This document shows, in pieces, positions 35,216-43,396 of a DNA stretch of 64,000 bases. Source of the DNA: CAVUBL01 sp963837945 (GTDB taxonomy: Bacteria; Acidobacteriota; Thermoanaerobaculia; Multivoradales; DATKCC01); the NCBI GenBank assembly GCA_963837945.1, contig CAWIQD010000030.1:124001-188000 (forward strand), given 5' to 3'. The notes beneath the pieces are model-generated. The model was not told where the DNA came from. It searched no databases and saw nothing but the letters and a program-made list of their open reading frames with translations. Position 1 is the stretch's first letter. Each line of letters opens with the position of its first letter. A program made the position numbers and the translations under genes.

Positions 35216-36362
35216 AACCCTTGGGCGCGGGCGTCCCCTTCCTCCCCGTGGGGTGGGAAGGGGATCGAGGGGTTGCGGGGGGCATCCGGTCGACCGTCCG
35301 GTGGAGGCCGGCCCGGAAGCCCTTCGGGTCCCGGCTGAAGGCGCGGAGCTGACCGCAGGCGGCGGAGACGTCGTCGCCCCGGCGCCGGCGCACGGTCGCC
35401 ACCAGCCCGCGCCCCGCCAGCCGCGCGCGGAAGGCCTCGATCCGTCCGTCGGCGGGCGGCACCATGTCCGCGCCGAGGACCGGGTCCGGGTTGATCGGGA
35501 TCAAGTTGACCTTGGCGCGGAGGCCGGAGAGCCGCCGGGCGAGCAGATCGGCGTCGGCGTCGGCGTCGTTGAAGTCGCGGATCAGGATGTACTCGACGGT
35601 CAGGCGCCGGCCCCGCTCGAGGGGGTACCTGCCGAGGGCCGAGAGCAGCTCCGCCAGCGGATAGCTCCGGTTGACCGGCATCAGCTCGCTCCGGCGCTCG
35701 TCGTCCGGCGCGTGGAGGGACACGGCGAGGTTCGGGCGCCGTGGCCAGCCGGCCATGGCGTCGATCCCCGGAACCACCCCGGCGGTCGAGACGGTGATCC
35801 GGTGCCAGGAGATCGTCTCGGTGAGGAGCTCGAGGGCGCAGCGCAGGTTCTCGAGGTTGAGAAGCGGCTCGCCCATCCCCATGAACACCAGGTTGAACCC
35901 GTTGGGCGGCAGCTCCCGGTCGCGCCGGATCGCCAGGACCTGCCCCACAATCTCCCCCGCGCTCAGGTTGCGCCCGGGTCCCCAGTAGCCGGTCACACAG
36001 AACCGGCAGGCGAGGCCGCAGCCCGCCTGGCTCGAGATGCAGAAGGTCCGCCGCTCGCCGTCCGGGATGTCGACGGCCTCGATCGAGGCACCGTCGGCGA
36101 GGCCCAGGAGGTATTTGACCGTGCCATCGTCGGAGGCCGCTCGCCGCACCACCTCGGGGCCTCCGATGCGGAAGCCCTCGGCGAGGCGCTCGCGCAGAGC
36201 CTTCGGCAGGTCGGTCATGGCCTCGAAGCTCGCCACGGCCCGGCGGTGCAGGGCGTCGTGGATCTGGCGGGCGCGGAACGGGCGGTCGACGACCGGGGAC
36301 AGGGTCTCGGCGAGCCGTTCGAGGGGGAGGCCCAGGAGGTCCGGTGCTTCGAGTGCGGTCAT
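35208..36362 (-). CDS. rlmN: 23S rRNA/tRNA adenine-C2 methyltransferase RlmN
   Basis: 384 aa. Radical SAM enzyme that methylates A2503 of 23S rRNA and A37 of tRNAs. Motifs: CISSQAGCGLACRFCVTG (CxxxCxxC cluster), NLVFMGMGEPLLNLEN, VSTAGVVPGIDAMA, NLAVSLHAP, and the catalytic Cys in RRRRGDDVSAACGQL. The normal end is near FSRDPKGFR; about 30 extra residues (PPATPRSPSHPTGRKGTPAP...) are encoded by the dispersed repeat at 35224-35302. They are a repeat-derived extension, not part of the fold. Confidence 0.95.
   Translation of the reverse strand: MTALEAPDLLGLPLERLAETLSPVVDRPFRARQIHDALHRRAVASFEAMTDLPKALRERLAEGFRIGGPEVVRRAASDDGTVKYLLGLADGASIEAVDIPDGERRTFCISSQAGCGLACRFCVTGYWGPGRNLSAGEIVGQVLAIRRDRELPPNGFNLVFMGMGEPLLNLENLRCALELLTETISWHRITVSTAGVVPGIDAMAGWPRRPNLAVSLHAPDDERRSELMPVNRSYPLAELLSALGRYPLERGRRLTVEYILIRDFNDADADADLLARRLSGLRAKVNLIPINPDPVLGADMVPPADGRIEAFRARLAGRGLVATVRRRRGDDVSAACGQLRAFSRDPKGFRAGLHRTVDRMPPATPRSPSHPTGRKGTPAPKGFT
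35224..35302. repeat. Dispersed hairpin repeat, copy C (single, opposite orientation)
   Basis: Reverse complement of the copy B unit, sharing GACGCCCGCGCCC, CCCCTCGATCCCCTTCCC and GACCGGATGCCCCCCGCAAC. It lies in the 3' end of rlmN and is translated as its last ~30 residues. Confidence 0.8.
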
Positions 36363-36389
36363 GAGGTCACGGTACCGGGGGGAGCCCTC

Positions 36390-36743
36390 TCACCCGGGCC
36401 GCCGCTTGACGCGGCGGGTCGGGTCGATGCCGATCGAGCGCAGAAAGGAGAGGTCGCCGCCGTGGATCCGGAACACGGGCTCGCCGCGCCGCGCCGCGAC
36501 CCGCGCTTCGGCCGGGCTCTGCTCCGACTCGCGAGCGTCCGGCGTGTTCCGGCGGTCCAGGAGGATGAACAGGCTGTAGCCCTCCTCGTGGAGCTGGCGC
36601 AGCGCGTCGGTCACGTCCGAGGAGTCGGTGATCGCCACGGCCAGGGCCCGGCCCAGGTCGCGGAGCATCTGTCGGATCTTGTCGTCCAGGGCGTTTCTCC
36701 CACCGCCTGTGCACCATGGCGCTCGACGCGGCCGCCGGCTCAC
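36390..36743 (-). CDS. Conserved hypothetical protein (36 kb region)
   Basis: 117 aa if begun at the GTG at 36743. The conserved part begins near LDDKIRQMLRDLGRALAVAI and continues ALRQLHEEGYSLFILLDRRN, an alpha/beta pattern, ending ...SFLRSIGIDPTRRVKRRPG with a basic tail. No signal peptide or membrane helix. The true start is uncertain: the first ~20 residues look non-coding, and the conserved region begins at a CTG with no nearby ATG. It lies just before rlmN on the same strand. The family is not recognised. Confidence 0.55.
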   Translation of the reverse strand: MSRRPRRAPWCTGGGRNALDDKIRQMLRDLGRALAVAITDSSDVTDALRQLHEEGYSLFILLDRRNTPDARESEQSPAEARVAARRGEPVFRIHGGDLSFLRSIGIDPTRRVKRRPG

Positions 36744-36821
36744 GAATGCCCTCGGGGCACGGTCTCAGAACACGCTCGCCGGAGCCTCCATTCCGGGCGC
36801 CGCCGGCCTCGCCGGCCTCCG

Positions 36822-36827
36822 TATAAT
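36822..36827 (+). promoter_or_regulatory. Consensus -10 TATAAT before the AmgK-like gene
   Basis: A perfect TATAAT in otherwise GC-rich sequence, 52 nt before the ATG at 36880. No clear -35. Confidence 0.55.
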
Positions 36828-36879
36828 ACGGCTCCTCGCGCCGGACCGCCGTGGCGCGCCCGTTCCCGCTCCCCGCACG

Positions 36880-37902
36880 ATGACCCCGCCTCCGACTTCC
36901 GGCCCCCTGACCGGCGCGCTCGAAGCTCTCGGCCGTCGGGGCCACCGGGTGGCCGGAGCGGTACCGATGGCGGGCGACGTCTCCCGGCGCTCCTACTTCC
37001 GGCTGAGCCTGGCGGCGGGCCCGGCGGTCCTCGCCCTCTACCCGCCCGACCTCGCCGCCGGCTGCACCCGCTACCTGGCGACGACCGGGCTGCTCGCCGG
37101 CGCCGGCGTGCGGGTCCCCCGCGTCCTCGACCAGGATTGCCGGGCGGGCTGGACCCTGCTCGAGGACCTGGGCCCGCGAACCCTGTACGAGGAGAAGGGC
37201 CGGCCGTGGTCGGAGCTCGCCCCCTTCTTCGTCGCCGCGGTGGACGCCGGCCGCCGTATCGCGAGCCTGCCGCCGGCGGCGGTCGCGGACCTCAACCCGC
37301 GGCTCGACCGGGAGCTCCTGGCGCGCGAGCTCGACCAGACGCGCACCGCCTTCCTCGAGCCCCTGGGCCTTGCCGGCGACCCGGAGATCGCCCGCGCCCT
37401 GGCCACCCTCTGCGAGCGGCTCGGCGCCGAGCCGCCGGTCCCCTGCCACCGGGACTTCGGCGCGCGCAACCTGATGCCGCTCGAGAGCGACGCACCCGGC
37501 GAGAGGAGCGCGGAGGCCGGGGATGCCGCTCGGATCGGCGTCCTGGACCACCAGGACCTCCGCCTCGGGCCTCCGGCCTACGACCTGGCCTCGCTGCTCA
37601 ACGACAGCCTCTTTCCGCCGGCCGACCTCGAGGAGGCGCTGCTCGCCGCTGCCGGCCAGGTCGACCGGGAGAGCTACCATCGCGCCGCCACGCAGCGGAC
37701 GCTCAAGGCGGTGGGCAGCTACGCCGCCTTCGCCCGCCGCGGCTCGGACCGGCACCTGCCGCTGGTCGCCCCGACCCTCGGCCGCGCGCTCGGGCACCTG
37801 CGCCGGGTCCCCGAGACGGCTCCCCTCGCGGCCCGTTTCGACGCTCTCTGGGCGCCCGTAGCCGAAGGCCGGATCGCGCTCGCCCCCGCTCTGCTAGACT
37901 GA
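36880..37902 (+). CDS. AmgK-like sugar kinase (aminoglycoside phosphotransferase fold)
   Basis: 340 aa. APH-fold kinase: GDVSRRSYFRLSL, WTLLEDLGPRTLY, PVPCHRDFGARNLMPLE (catalytic HRD-like loop) and IGVLDHQDLRLGPPAYDLAS (metal-binding Asp). The HRDxxxRNLM plus LDxQDxxxGPxxYDLxSL pattern is that of AmgK (COG3178), the N-acetylmuramate/GlcNAc 1-kinase of peptidoglycan recycling. The nucleotidyltransferase MurU, its usual partner, is not adjacent, so substrate specificity is inferred. The stop region overlaps TAGACT, a possible -10 for tatA. Confidence 0.82.
   Translation: MTPPPTSGPLTGALEALGRRGHRVAGAVPMAGDVSRRSYFRLSLAAGPAVLALYPPDLAAGCTRYLATTGLLAGAGVRVPRVLDQDCRAGWTLLEDLGPRTLYEEKGRPWSELAPFFVAAVDAGRRIASLPPAAVADLNPRLDRELLARELDQTRTAFLEPLGLAGDPEIARALATLCERLGAEPPVPCHRDFGARNLMPLESDAPGERSAEAGDAARIGVLDHQDLRLGPPAYDLASLLNDSLFPPADLEEALLAAAGQVDRESYHRAATQRTLKAVGSYAAFARRGSDRHLPLVAPTLGRALGHLRRVPETAPLAARFDALWAPVAEGRIALAPALLD
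37895..37900 (+). promoter_or_regulatory. Possible -10 TAGACT before tatA
   Basis: TAGACT overlaps the end of the AmgK-like gene, 57 nt before the tatA start. Confidence 0.3.
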
Positions 37903-37957
37903 CCGTGCAATCACAGGGTGGCAGGCGTTTTCGAGCCGCCGCCCGAGGAGTCACTCA

Positions 37958-38152
37958 ATGTTCGGTCTCGGTGTGCAAGAGCTCCTGGTCATCCTCGCCA
38001 TCATCATCGTGATCTTCGGCGCTTCGAAGATCCCCCAGCTCGGCAAGGGCATCGGTGAAGGCATCCGCAACTTCAAGAAGGGCCTGAAAGACGACGAGGG
38101 CAAGGACCGTATCGAGGGCGGGAGCGGCCCGGGCACCGATCGCCGCTCCTGA
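37958..38152 (+). CDS. tatA: Twin-arginine translocase subunit TatA/E
   Basis: 64 aa. Begins MFGLGVQELLVILAIIIVIF, the TatA transmembrane helix, followed by the hinge and amphipathic helix GASKIPQLGKGIGEGIRNFK with the conserved FGxxKxPxLGxxxGxxxxxFK pattern. A charged tail of about 20 residues ends it. It forms the export pore for folded proteins. tatC is not in the window; the gene stands alone here. Confidence 0.95.
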   Translation: MFGLGVQELLVILAIIIVIFGASKIPQLGKGIGEGIRNFKKGLKDDEGKDRIEGGSGPGTDRRS

Positions 38153-38190
38153 GCCCCTCGCTCCCTCTCCCTCCCCCTCCCAACGCAAGA

Positions 38191-38221
38191 ACGCTCCGGC
38201 CGATCGACCCGCCCGGAGCGT
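38191..38221. terminator. Weak hairpin between tatA and the transglycosylase gene
   Basis: Nine-bp arms ACGCTCCGG / CCGGAGCGT with a 13-nt loop, in the gap between convergent genes. There is no good T-run on either side, so terminator function is uncertain. Confidence 0.4.
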
Positions 38222-38261
38222 CCTTCCGGCTCGTGCGGCGGACGCCGCCGCCGGCTTCGAT

Positions 38262-39017
38262 TCAGTCGAGCGAGGCGAGCCGGACCTGCACGACGCCGCC
38301 GGAGGTCTTCCAGACCTCGCGGTTGTGGTCCGCGTACAGGTTCAGCACGCGCGAGACGTACCTGCGGGTCTCGCGGTACGGGGGGATGCCGCCGTACTTG
38401 AGCACCGCCGCCGGACCGGCGTTGTACGCCGCCAGGGCGAGCTCCAGGTTGCCGTCGAAGCGGTCGATGAGCTGGCTGAGGTAGCGGGCTCCCGCTTCCA
38501 GGTTCGAGTCGGGATCGGTGAGGTCGCCGGCGGTCCCCACCCAGCGCGCGGTCGACGGCAAGACCTGGGTCAGACCCACGGCGCCCAGCGGCGAGACGGC
38601 GTCGGGCAGGAAGCTCGACTCCACCTCCACCAGGGCCGCCAGCAGCAGCCCGTCCAGGCGGTTGTCGTCCGCGACCTGCTGGATGACGTCGCCGTACGGC
38701 AGCCCGCGCAGGAACTCGCGCTCGGCGTTGTCGTCCAGGGTGCGGCGGAACAGCTCGAAGCTCCGGGGCTGCTCCCGGATGAGGTCGGCCAGATTGTCCC
38801 TGACCATGGTGTCGAGATGGCGGCCCTGGGCCGCGGGGCCCACCAGCCAGTCCGCCAAGTCCTCCATCATCGCCACTTCCTCGAGGTCCGGCGGCGCGGG
38901 CACCGAGATGGACATGGCGGGAGCGGTCGGAGCGGTATCCAACCAGAGGAACAGGAACGCCAGGATTCCCACCACGCAAACCTTCCGCGTGGTCCTGCTT
39001 CCAGGTTTCCCAGTCAT
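38262..39017 (-). CDS. Lytic transglycosylase (SLT domain), exported
   Basis: 251 aa. N-terminal signal/anchor (VCVVGILAFLFLWLDTAPTAPA). A helical region is followed by an SLT catalytic domain: LLAALVEVESSFLPDAVSPL with the catalytic Glu in VEVESSF, GAVGLTQVLPSTARWVG, NLEAGARYLSQLIDRF and ALAAYNAGPAAV. It cleaves the MurNAc-GlcNAc bond in peptidoglycan to give 1,6-anhydro products. The anhydroMurNAc recycling route and the AmgK-like kinase about 1 kb away make a functional link plausible, though they are on opposite strands. Confidence 0.93.
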   Translation of the reverse strand: MTGKPGSRTTRKVCVVGILAFLFLWLDTAPTAPAMSISVPAPPDLEEVAMMEDLADWLVGPAAQGRHLDTMVRDNLADLIREQPRSFELFRRTLDDNAEREFLRGLPYGDVIQQVADDNRLDGLLLAALVEVESSFLPDAVSPLGAVGLTQVLPSTARWVGTAGDLTDPDSNLEAGARYLSQLIDRFDGNLELALAAYNAGPAAVLKYGGIPPYRETRRYVSRVLNLYADHNREVWKTSGGVVQVRLASLD

Positions 39018-39262
39018 GATTGTGCGCTCATCCTCGTGTAGGATTCACATTCGTGTAACTTCTTCTCCGGAACGGGCGTGCGCGAGAATCCAAGGATCCA
39101 AGAGGCCTGGGAAGATCTGACCTCACTCGTCCCAGCGATTTGGACAGAATTTCAAAATCGGATCCCGCTTTCGCGAAATACAACCCTCTTGCCTGGATTT
39201 GAATTCCTGGTTGTAATTTTGATGCCAGTTCCGTGCCTGCGGCACGGGTACCGTGAGGAGGG
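39018..39262. other. AT-richer intergenic island
   Basis: About 245 bp upstream of the transglycosylase gene and downstream of the Fis-type gene, much less GC-rich than its surroundings (ATTTCAAAATCGG, GGTTGTAATTTTGATG). A CCGTGCC-TGC-GGCACGG hairpin near 39230-39246 lies 3' of the Fis-type gene. No ORF or RNA gene is recognised. It is probably a promoter and regulatory region. Confidence 0.5.
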
Positions 39263-39541
39263 CTATCGCCCGCGGCGGCGCTCGGCGCGGAGCTCGTCGA
39301 CGGCGATCCCCAGGCTAGAGACCTTGTTGCGGAGGGTGTTGCGGTGCACGCCCAGGCACTTCGCCGAGCGGCCGACGCTCAGGTCGTTGGACAGGAGCGA
39401 GGAGACGATGAACTGCTTCTCGAACTCCCGGCGGGCCTGTTCCAGGGTCAGGCCTCGTCGGACGAGCTCGTCCACGATCTGCCGCAGCCGGCCGTTGAGA
39501 TCGTTCACCGCCATCGCTTCCCGGGGAAGAACCGCGAGCAT
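39263..39541 (-). CDS. Fis-type helix-turn-helix protein
   Basis: 92 aa from the ATG at 39541 (GGAG nine nt upstream); an internal ATG at 39514 would give 83 aa. The C-terminal half is a Fis HTH: FEKQFIVSSLLSNDLSVGRS then AKCLGVHRNTLRNKVSSLGI. The N-terminal helix (LNGRLRQIVDELVRRGLTLE) is typical of stand-alone Fis-like proteins and of the DNA-binding ends of NtrC regulators. It is probably a DNA-binding regulator or nucleoid protein. It lies 58 bp after the LysM gene on the same strand. Confidence 0.85.
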   Translation of the reverse strand: MLAVLPREAMAVNDLNGRLRQIVDELVRRGLTLEQARREFEKQFIVSSLLSNDLSVGRSAKCLGVHRNTLRNKVSSLGIAVDELRAERRRGR

Positions 39542-39599
39542 ACCATAGCGCTCCACGGCCGGGGCGACCCGGGCGGGCGCCGAGGAGCCGGGCGAAGGG

Positions 39600-40808
39600 C
39601 TACCTCTTGGCTTCGAGGACGTCGCCGACATAGATGGTGTAGCGCGACTCGAGGATCCGGGCGACCGCCGTGTGGTCCTCGACCGCCAGGATCGCGAGCT
39701 CACCCATCACCACCGGCGGCAGGCCGGGCCGGTTGACCCGGTAGACGGTGAAGAGATCGCCCGGCAGCACATCGTCTTCGGCGCCGCGGTCGACGAAGAC
39801 CACGTTGCCCTGGCCCAGGCTGACCACGTTGTCCTCGGTGCGCACGATGACCGGCGCGTCCTCGAGCGAAGCCGCGCTCGGCGGCAGGTTGACCGGCCGC
39901 ATCCGGGTGCGGCGCCCCAGGGGCACGGGTTGCGCCTCGAACCGGCGGAAGCGGTCGCCGACGTGGACCGGCCCACAGGCTTCCTCGATCTCGCCGATCG
40001 CGGTCTCGTCCTGGACCGACAGCACCTTCACCCGGGCCACGTAATGGTAGTAGCGGCCCACGATCCGGTCCCGGTGGTGCGGGTGGCGAACCAGCTCCTC
40101 CGGCTCGATCGCGGTCAGGATGTCGCCGGGCGCGAGACCCCCCCCCTGGCCGCCGTCGAGGTAGATCACGTCCCCGGTGGCGAGGTCGTAGCGCACCGTC
40201 TCGATGTCGCCGTAGTAGCCGGACTTCCCCCGCCCCGCGACCCCTTCGAGGCTGGGCGTCAGGGCGCCGTGCTCCGAGCCGATCAAGGAGTACGGGAACT
40301 CGAGGTCGGGCGCCGCGACGAAGCCGGAGCAATAGATGTCGGACTCGGCGCCCAGCGGCACCGGCGCGCCGGCCGCCTGGTCCGCGGTCAGAACGCCGCG
40401 GAACGGCTCCTGCGCGGCGGGCGGAGCGGTCTCGCCTCCCTCGGCCGGAGCACCGCCCTCGGCGTTCGACTCGGCGTACTCGTCGGCCGTGGTCACCTCG
40501 ACGTCGACGAGCAGGGGGTCACCCGGATAGATCCAGTGGGCATCGAGGATGTATCGGTTCTGCTCCCAGAGCTGGGGCCAGAGGTAGGGATCGCCGTAGT
40601 AGCGGGCGGCGAGGTCCCACAGCGTGTCGCCGCGGACGATGGTGTAGACGGTGGCCCCCTGGGGAAGGCTCGCCGGCGCCGGAGGATCCCAGGCCGTCCA
40701 ATGGTCTCCGACCTGGTGGAGGTCCTGGGGCGGCCGGTCGGCAGCCGACAGAGCGGCGGTGCCCGCCAGCGCCGCAGCCAGCACGATGACGCTCCTGAGT
40801 CCAGTCAT
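39600..40808 (-). CDS. LysM-domain exported protein
   Basis: 402 aa from the ATG at 40808. Signal peptide (SVIVLAAALAGTAALSAADR). One LysM domain near residues 45-95 (VYTIVRGDTLWDLAARYYGD, PQLWEQNRYILDAHWIYPGD), whose WxxLWxxNxxI pattern is the extended LysM seen in peptidoglycan-associated proteins. The C-terminal 280 residues form repeated beta-rich segments (GDVIYLDGG...APGDILTAIEP; GQGNVVFVDRGAEDDVLPGD) that may bind polysaccharide. It acts in the periplasm at the cell wall. Confidence 0.88.
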   Translation of the reverse strand: MTGLRSVIVLAAALAGTAALSAADRPPQDLHQVGDHWTAWDPPAPASLPQGATVYTIVRGDTLWDLAARYYGDPYLWPQLWEQNRYILDAHWIYPGDPLLVDVEVTTADEYAESNAEGGAPAEGGETAPPAAQEPFRGVLTADQAAGAPVPLGAESDIYCSGFVAAPDLEFPYSLIGSEHGALTPSLEGVAGRGKSGYYGDIETVRYDLATGDVIYLDGGQGGGLAPGDILTAIEPEELVRHPHHRDRIVGRYYHYVARVKVLSVQDETAIGEIEEACGPVHVGDRFRRFEAQPVPLGRRTRMRPVNLPPSAASLEDAPVIVRTEDNVVSLGQGNVVFVDRGAEDDVLPGDLFTVYRVNRPGLPPVVMGELAILAVEDHTAVARILESRYTIYVGDVLEAKR

Positions 40809-40887
40809 GTTCGACACCCTCCCGGAGACCTGGCAGACTCGTGGGCTCTCTCCGGCCCCGCGGCCTTCTATAGTGAATCGTCTATGA

Positions 40888-40916
40888 ACGCTACCGCGTG
40901 AAGCCGATTCTGTCAA
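40888..40916 (-). promoter_or_regulatory. Possible sigma-70 promoter of the LysM gene
   Basis: On the minus strand TTGACA (40911-40916) is followed after 17 bp by TAGCGT (40888-40893), about 80 nt before the ATG. The 40809-40971 gap is otherwise featureless. Confidence 0.4.
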
Positions 40917-40971
40917 GGTTTGTTCAAGGTTTAGCCACCAGAAGCTCAAGCAGAGCTTGAGGTGTGGCCCC

Positions 40972-41892
40972 TCAGGGCAGGGCGGCCAACCGGTCGTCGG
41001 CGACCGCGGCGGCGGTCGTTCCGGGGAAGCGCTTCTTCACGTCCTGGTAGGCCTTGCGGGCGCCTTCGACGTCGCCCAGAGCGGCCATCGACTCGCCGGC
41101 CTTGAGCAGGGCGTCGGGAACCTTGTTGCCCCCGGGGTAGCGGTCGGCGGTCTCGCGGAAGGCGGCGAGCGCGCCCTGCGAGTCCCCCCGGGCGAGGCGG
41201 CACTCGCCGATCCAGTACTGCGCGTTGTCGGTCAGCTCGGTGGCGGGGAAGGACTGGATGAAGCGCTGGAAGCTCGCCTCGGCGTCGACGTAGCGCCCCT
41301 GGTGGTAGAGGGTGTAGCCCCGGTCGTAGAGGGCCTGCGCCGAGGTGCTGATCCGGTCGGCACCGGCGGCGGACGACTCCTCCGGCTCCGGTTCGGCGAT
41401 CGCGGGCGCCGTGCGTGGCGCGGGCCGTGGCTCGATCGGGACCGGGGCCGGGGCCGGGGTCGGGGCGGGCTCCTCGACCGCCCGCGGCGGCGCCGAGGGG
41501 GGCGACGGGACGGCGGCGGAGCGGGTCGCGCTCCCGGCGCCGGTCCTCGCCGCCGGAGCCTCGTCCGAGAGGTCCTCGACCTCGAAGTCCGGCTCGCGGT
41601 GGGGCGCTCCGGCGCGGGCGCCGGCCGGAGCACCCCGGGGAGGGGCCGCCGTCGGTGCGATTCCCGCGCGCGCCTGGAGCCGGGCCACGTCCTGGCGCAG
41701 CCGGTCGAGCTCCACCTGGGTCACCGCCGCCTGGCGCTGCAGCTCCAGGACCCGAGCCTTGAGCTCGGCCACCTCCGAGGGCGGCTGCTCCTCGGTACGG
41801 GGGCGCATCCAGGTCGAGCCGGAGCAGGAGACCCCCGCGAGGGCGAGCCCGCAGACGGCGAGGCGCAGCGCCCGGCGTCCGATCCGGGTCAT
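40972..41892 (-). CDS. cpoB: CpoB/YbgF-like periplasmic lipoprotein
   Basis: 306 aa. Lipoprotein signal with lipobox LAGVSC. A coiled coil follows (VAELKARVLELQRQAAVTQV...LDRLRQDVARLQARAG), then a long Pro/Ala-rich linker and a C-terminal TPR domain (LYDRGYTLYHQGRYVDAEAS, AQYWIGECRLARGDSQGALA). This coiled coil plus TPR layout is that of YbgF/CpoB, which coordinates Tol-Pal with peptidoglycan synthesis. It overlaps bamD by 4 bp. No tol genes are nearby, so the Tol link is inferred. Confidence 0.85.
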   Translation of the reverse strand: MTRIGRRALRLAVCGLALAGVSCSGSTWMRPRTEEQPPSEVAELKARVLELQRQAAVTQVELDRLRQDVARLQARAGIAPTAAPPRGAPAGARAGAPHREPDFEVEDLSDEAPAARTGAGSATRSAAVPSPPSAPPRAVEEPAPTPAPAPVPIEPRPAPRTAPAIAEPEPEESSAAGADRISTSAQALYDRGYTLYHQGRYVDAEASFQRFIQSFPATELTDNAQYWIGECRLARGDSQGALAAFRETADRYPGGNKVPDALLKAGESMAALGDVEGARKAYQDVKKRFPGTTAAAVADDRLAALP

Positions 41893-42740
41893 CCGGAGGT
41901 CTCCCGTCCGGTCTGGGCGTCGCCCTTGTCGTCCTCGGCGGCCGCGGGCTCCTCTTTCTTGGGCTCGGGGACGTCGGGGATCTCGCGGCTGTACCGGCTG
42001 TCGGGGAACTCCCGGACCAGCCGCTCGAAGGTCTTCTTGGCGTCCGCGTTCTCGTGCCCTCGCAGCTGCGCCACGCCCAGCTTGTAGAGCACCTTGTCCC
42101 GCTCGCTGTACGCGGGGTAGGTGTCGAGCAGATAGGAGAAGCGCTTCGCCGCGGCGTGCGGCAGGCGATAGGTCATGTAGAAGTTGCCCACGATGTACTC
42201 GTGGTCGGCCAGGTTCTCGCGGACCAGCCGCATCTTCTCCCGAGCCTGGGCGGAGTACTCGCTCGTCGGGTAAAGGCGCAGCAGGTCCTCGTAGGCCTGG
42301 AGGGCGTCCTTGGAGACGCCGAGGTCGCGGTCCGGCGGACCCATGCGCTGGGCCAGGCTGTTGCCGATCTGGAACTGCACGTAGGCCGCCCGGTCGCTGG
42401 TCGGGAAGCGATTGAGGTAATCGCGGTATTTCGCCTCGGCCTGGATCAGGTTCGTCCGGCCGCCGTCCAGGTAGTAGCTGTCGGCGACCAGGAGCAGGCT
42501 CTCGCGCCCGGCCAGGGAGTTGGGCTCCACATCGAAGGCGTGCTGCAGGTACTCGCGCGCCCGGTCGTACTTGTCGTCGGCCAGCAGCGTCTTGCCCTGG
42601 TCGAGGGATTCCTGCGCCGACAGGTGGAGGATCGGGTTGGAGGCCGCGCCGCTCTTGCAGCCGGCGAGCGGCAGCAGGAGGGTCGAGAGGGCGAGGGCGA
42701 AGAGGGTGGCTCGGCGCGTGCTGGGCATCGGTCGGTTCAC
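41889..42740 (-). CDS. bamD: BamD outer-membrane assembly lipoprotein
   Basis: 283 aa from the GTG that overlaps the rpe stop (GTGA); an ATG at 42728 is the alternative. Lipobox LPLAGC. A row of TPR units follows (SLDQGKTLLADDKYDRAREY, YRDYLNRFPTSDRAAYVQFQ, YEDLLRLYPTSEYSAQAREK, ERDKVLYKLGVAQLRGHENA), matching BamD/ComL. It is part of the BAM complex that folds outer-membrane barrels. It sits between rpe and a CpoB-like gene in one operon. The acidic tail (EPKKEEPAAAEDDKGD) is longer than in E. coli. Confidence 0.9.
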   Translation of the reverse strand: MNRPMPSTRRATLFALALSTLLLPLAGCKSGAASNPILHLSAQESLDQGKTLLADDKYDRAREYLQHAFDVEPNSLAGRESLLLVADSYYLDGGRTNLIQAEAKYRDYLNRFPTSDRAAYVQFQIGNSLAQRMGPPDRDLGVSKDALQAYEDLLRLYPTSEYSAQAREKMRLVRENLADHEYIVGNFYMTYRLPHAAAKRFSYLLDTYPAYSERDKVLYKLGVAQLRGHENADAKKTFERLVREFPDSRYSREIPDVPEPKKEEPAAAEDDKGDAQTGRETSG

Positions 42741-43396
42741 TCGGCTCCGGGGCAGCGGGCCCGGATCTCGGCCATGGCGGCGACCGGATCCTCCCGCCCG
42801 AAGATTGCCGAGCCTACCACGCAGACCTCGACGCCGGCGGCCACCGCGCGGGGCGCCGTCTCGGCGTCCAGGCCGCCGTCCATGTCGATCTCCACGGGGA
42901 GCCCCCGCTCCGCGACCAGGGCCCGGAGGCGGCGCGCCTTGTCCAGGGCGCGGGGCTGGAAGGCCTGCCCGGCGAAGCCCGGGTTGACCGACATGACCAG
43001 CACGAAGTCCAGGGCGCCGAGGACGTCGGTCAGCAGCTCGACCGGGGTGGCGGGGTTGACCACCACGCCGGCGCGGGCGCCGCCGTCCCGGATGCGCGCG
43101 AGCAGCCGGTCGAGGTGCACCGCCGCCTCCCAGTGGACCGAGATCCGGTCGGCTCCGGCCGCCAGGTAGTCGTCCAGGAGGCGATCCGGGTTGGCGACCA
43201 TCAGGTGGACGTCGAGGGGCAGCTCGGTGCGCCGCGCCAGGGCGGCCACCATCGGCACGCCGAAGGTCAGGTTGGGCACGAAGTGGCCGTCCATCACGTC
43301 CACGTGCACCAGGTCGGCGCCGCCCGCGGCACAGACCTCCAGGGCGGCGGCCAGATCAGCCAGGTCGGCGGCGAGGATCGACGGGGCGAGCTTCAT
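42737..43396 (-). CDS. rpe: Ribulose-phosphate 3-epimerase
   Basis: 219 aa TIM barrel. Motifs: KLAPSILAADLADLAAAL, VHVDVMDGHFVPNLTFG (metal ligands), LDVHLMVANPDRLLDDYLAA, LVMSVNPGFAGQAF and EIDMDGGLDAETAP. It interconverts ribulose-5-P and xylulose-5-P and complements the oxidative pentose phosphate operon at the other end of the window. It is flanked and overlapped by the PASTA gene upstream and bamD downstream. Confidence 0.96.
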   Translation of the reverse strand: MKLAPSILAADLADLAAALEVCAAGGADLVHVDVMDGHFVPNLTFGVPMVAALARRTELPLDVHLMVANPDRLLDDYLAAGADRISVHWEAAVHLDRLLARIRDGGARAGVVVNPATPVELLTDVLGALDFVLVMSVNPGFAGQAFQPRALDKARRLRALVAERGLPVEIDMDGGLDAETAPRAVAAGVEVCVVGSAIFGREDPVAAMAEIRARCPGAE

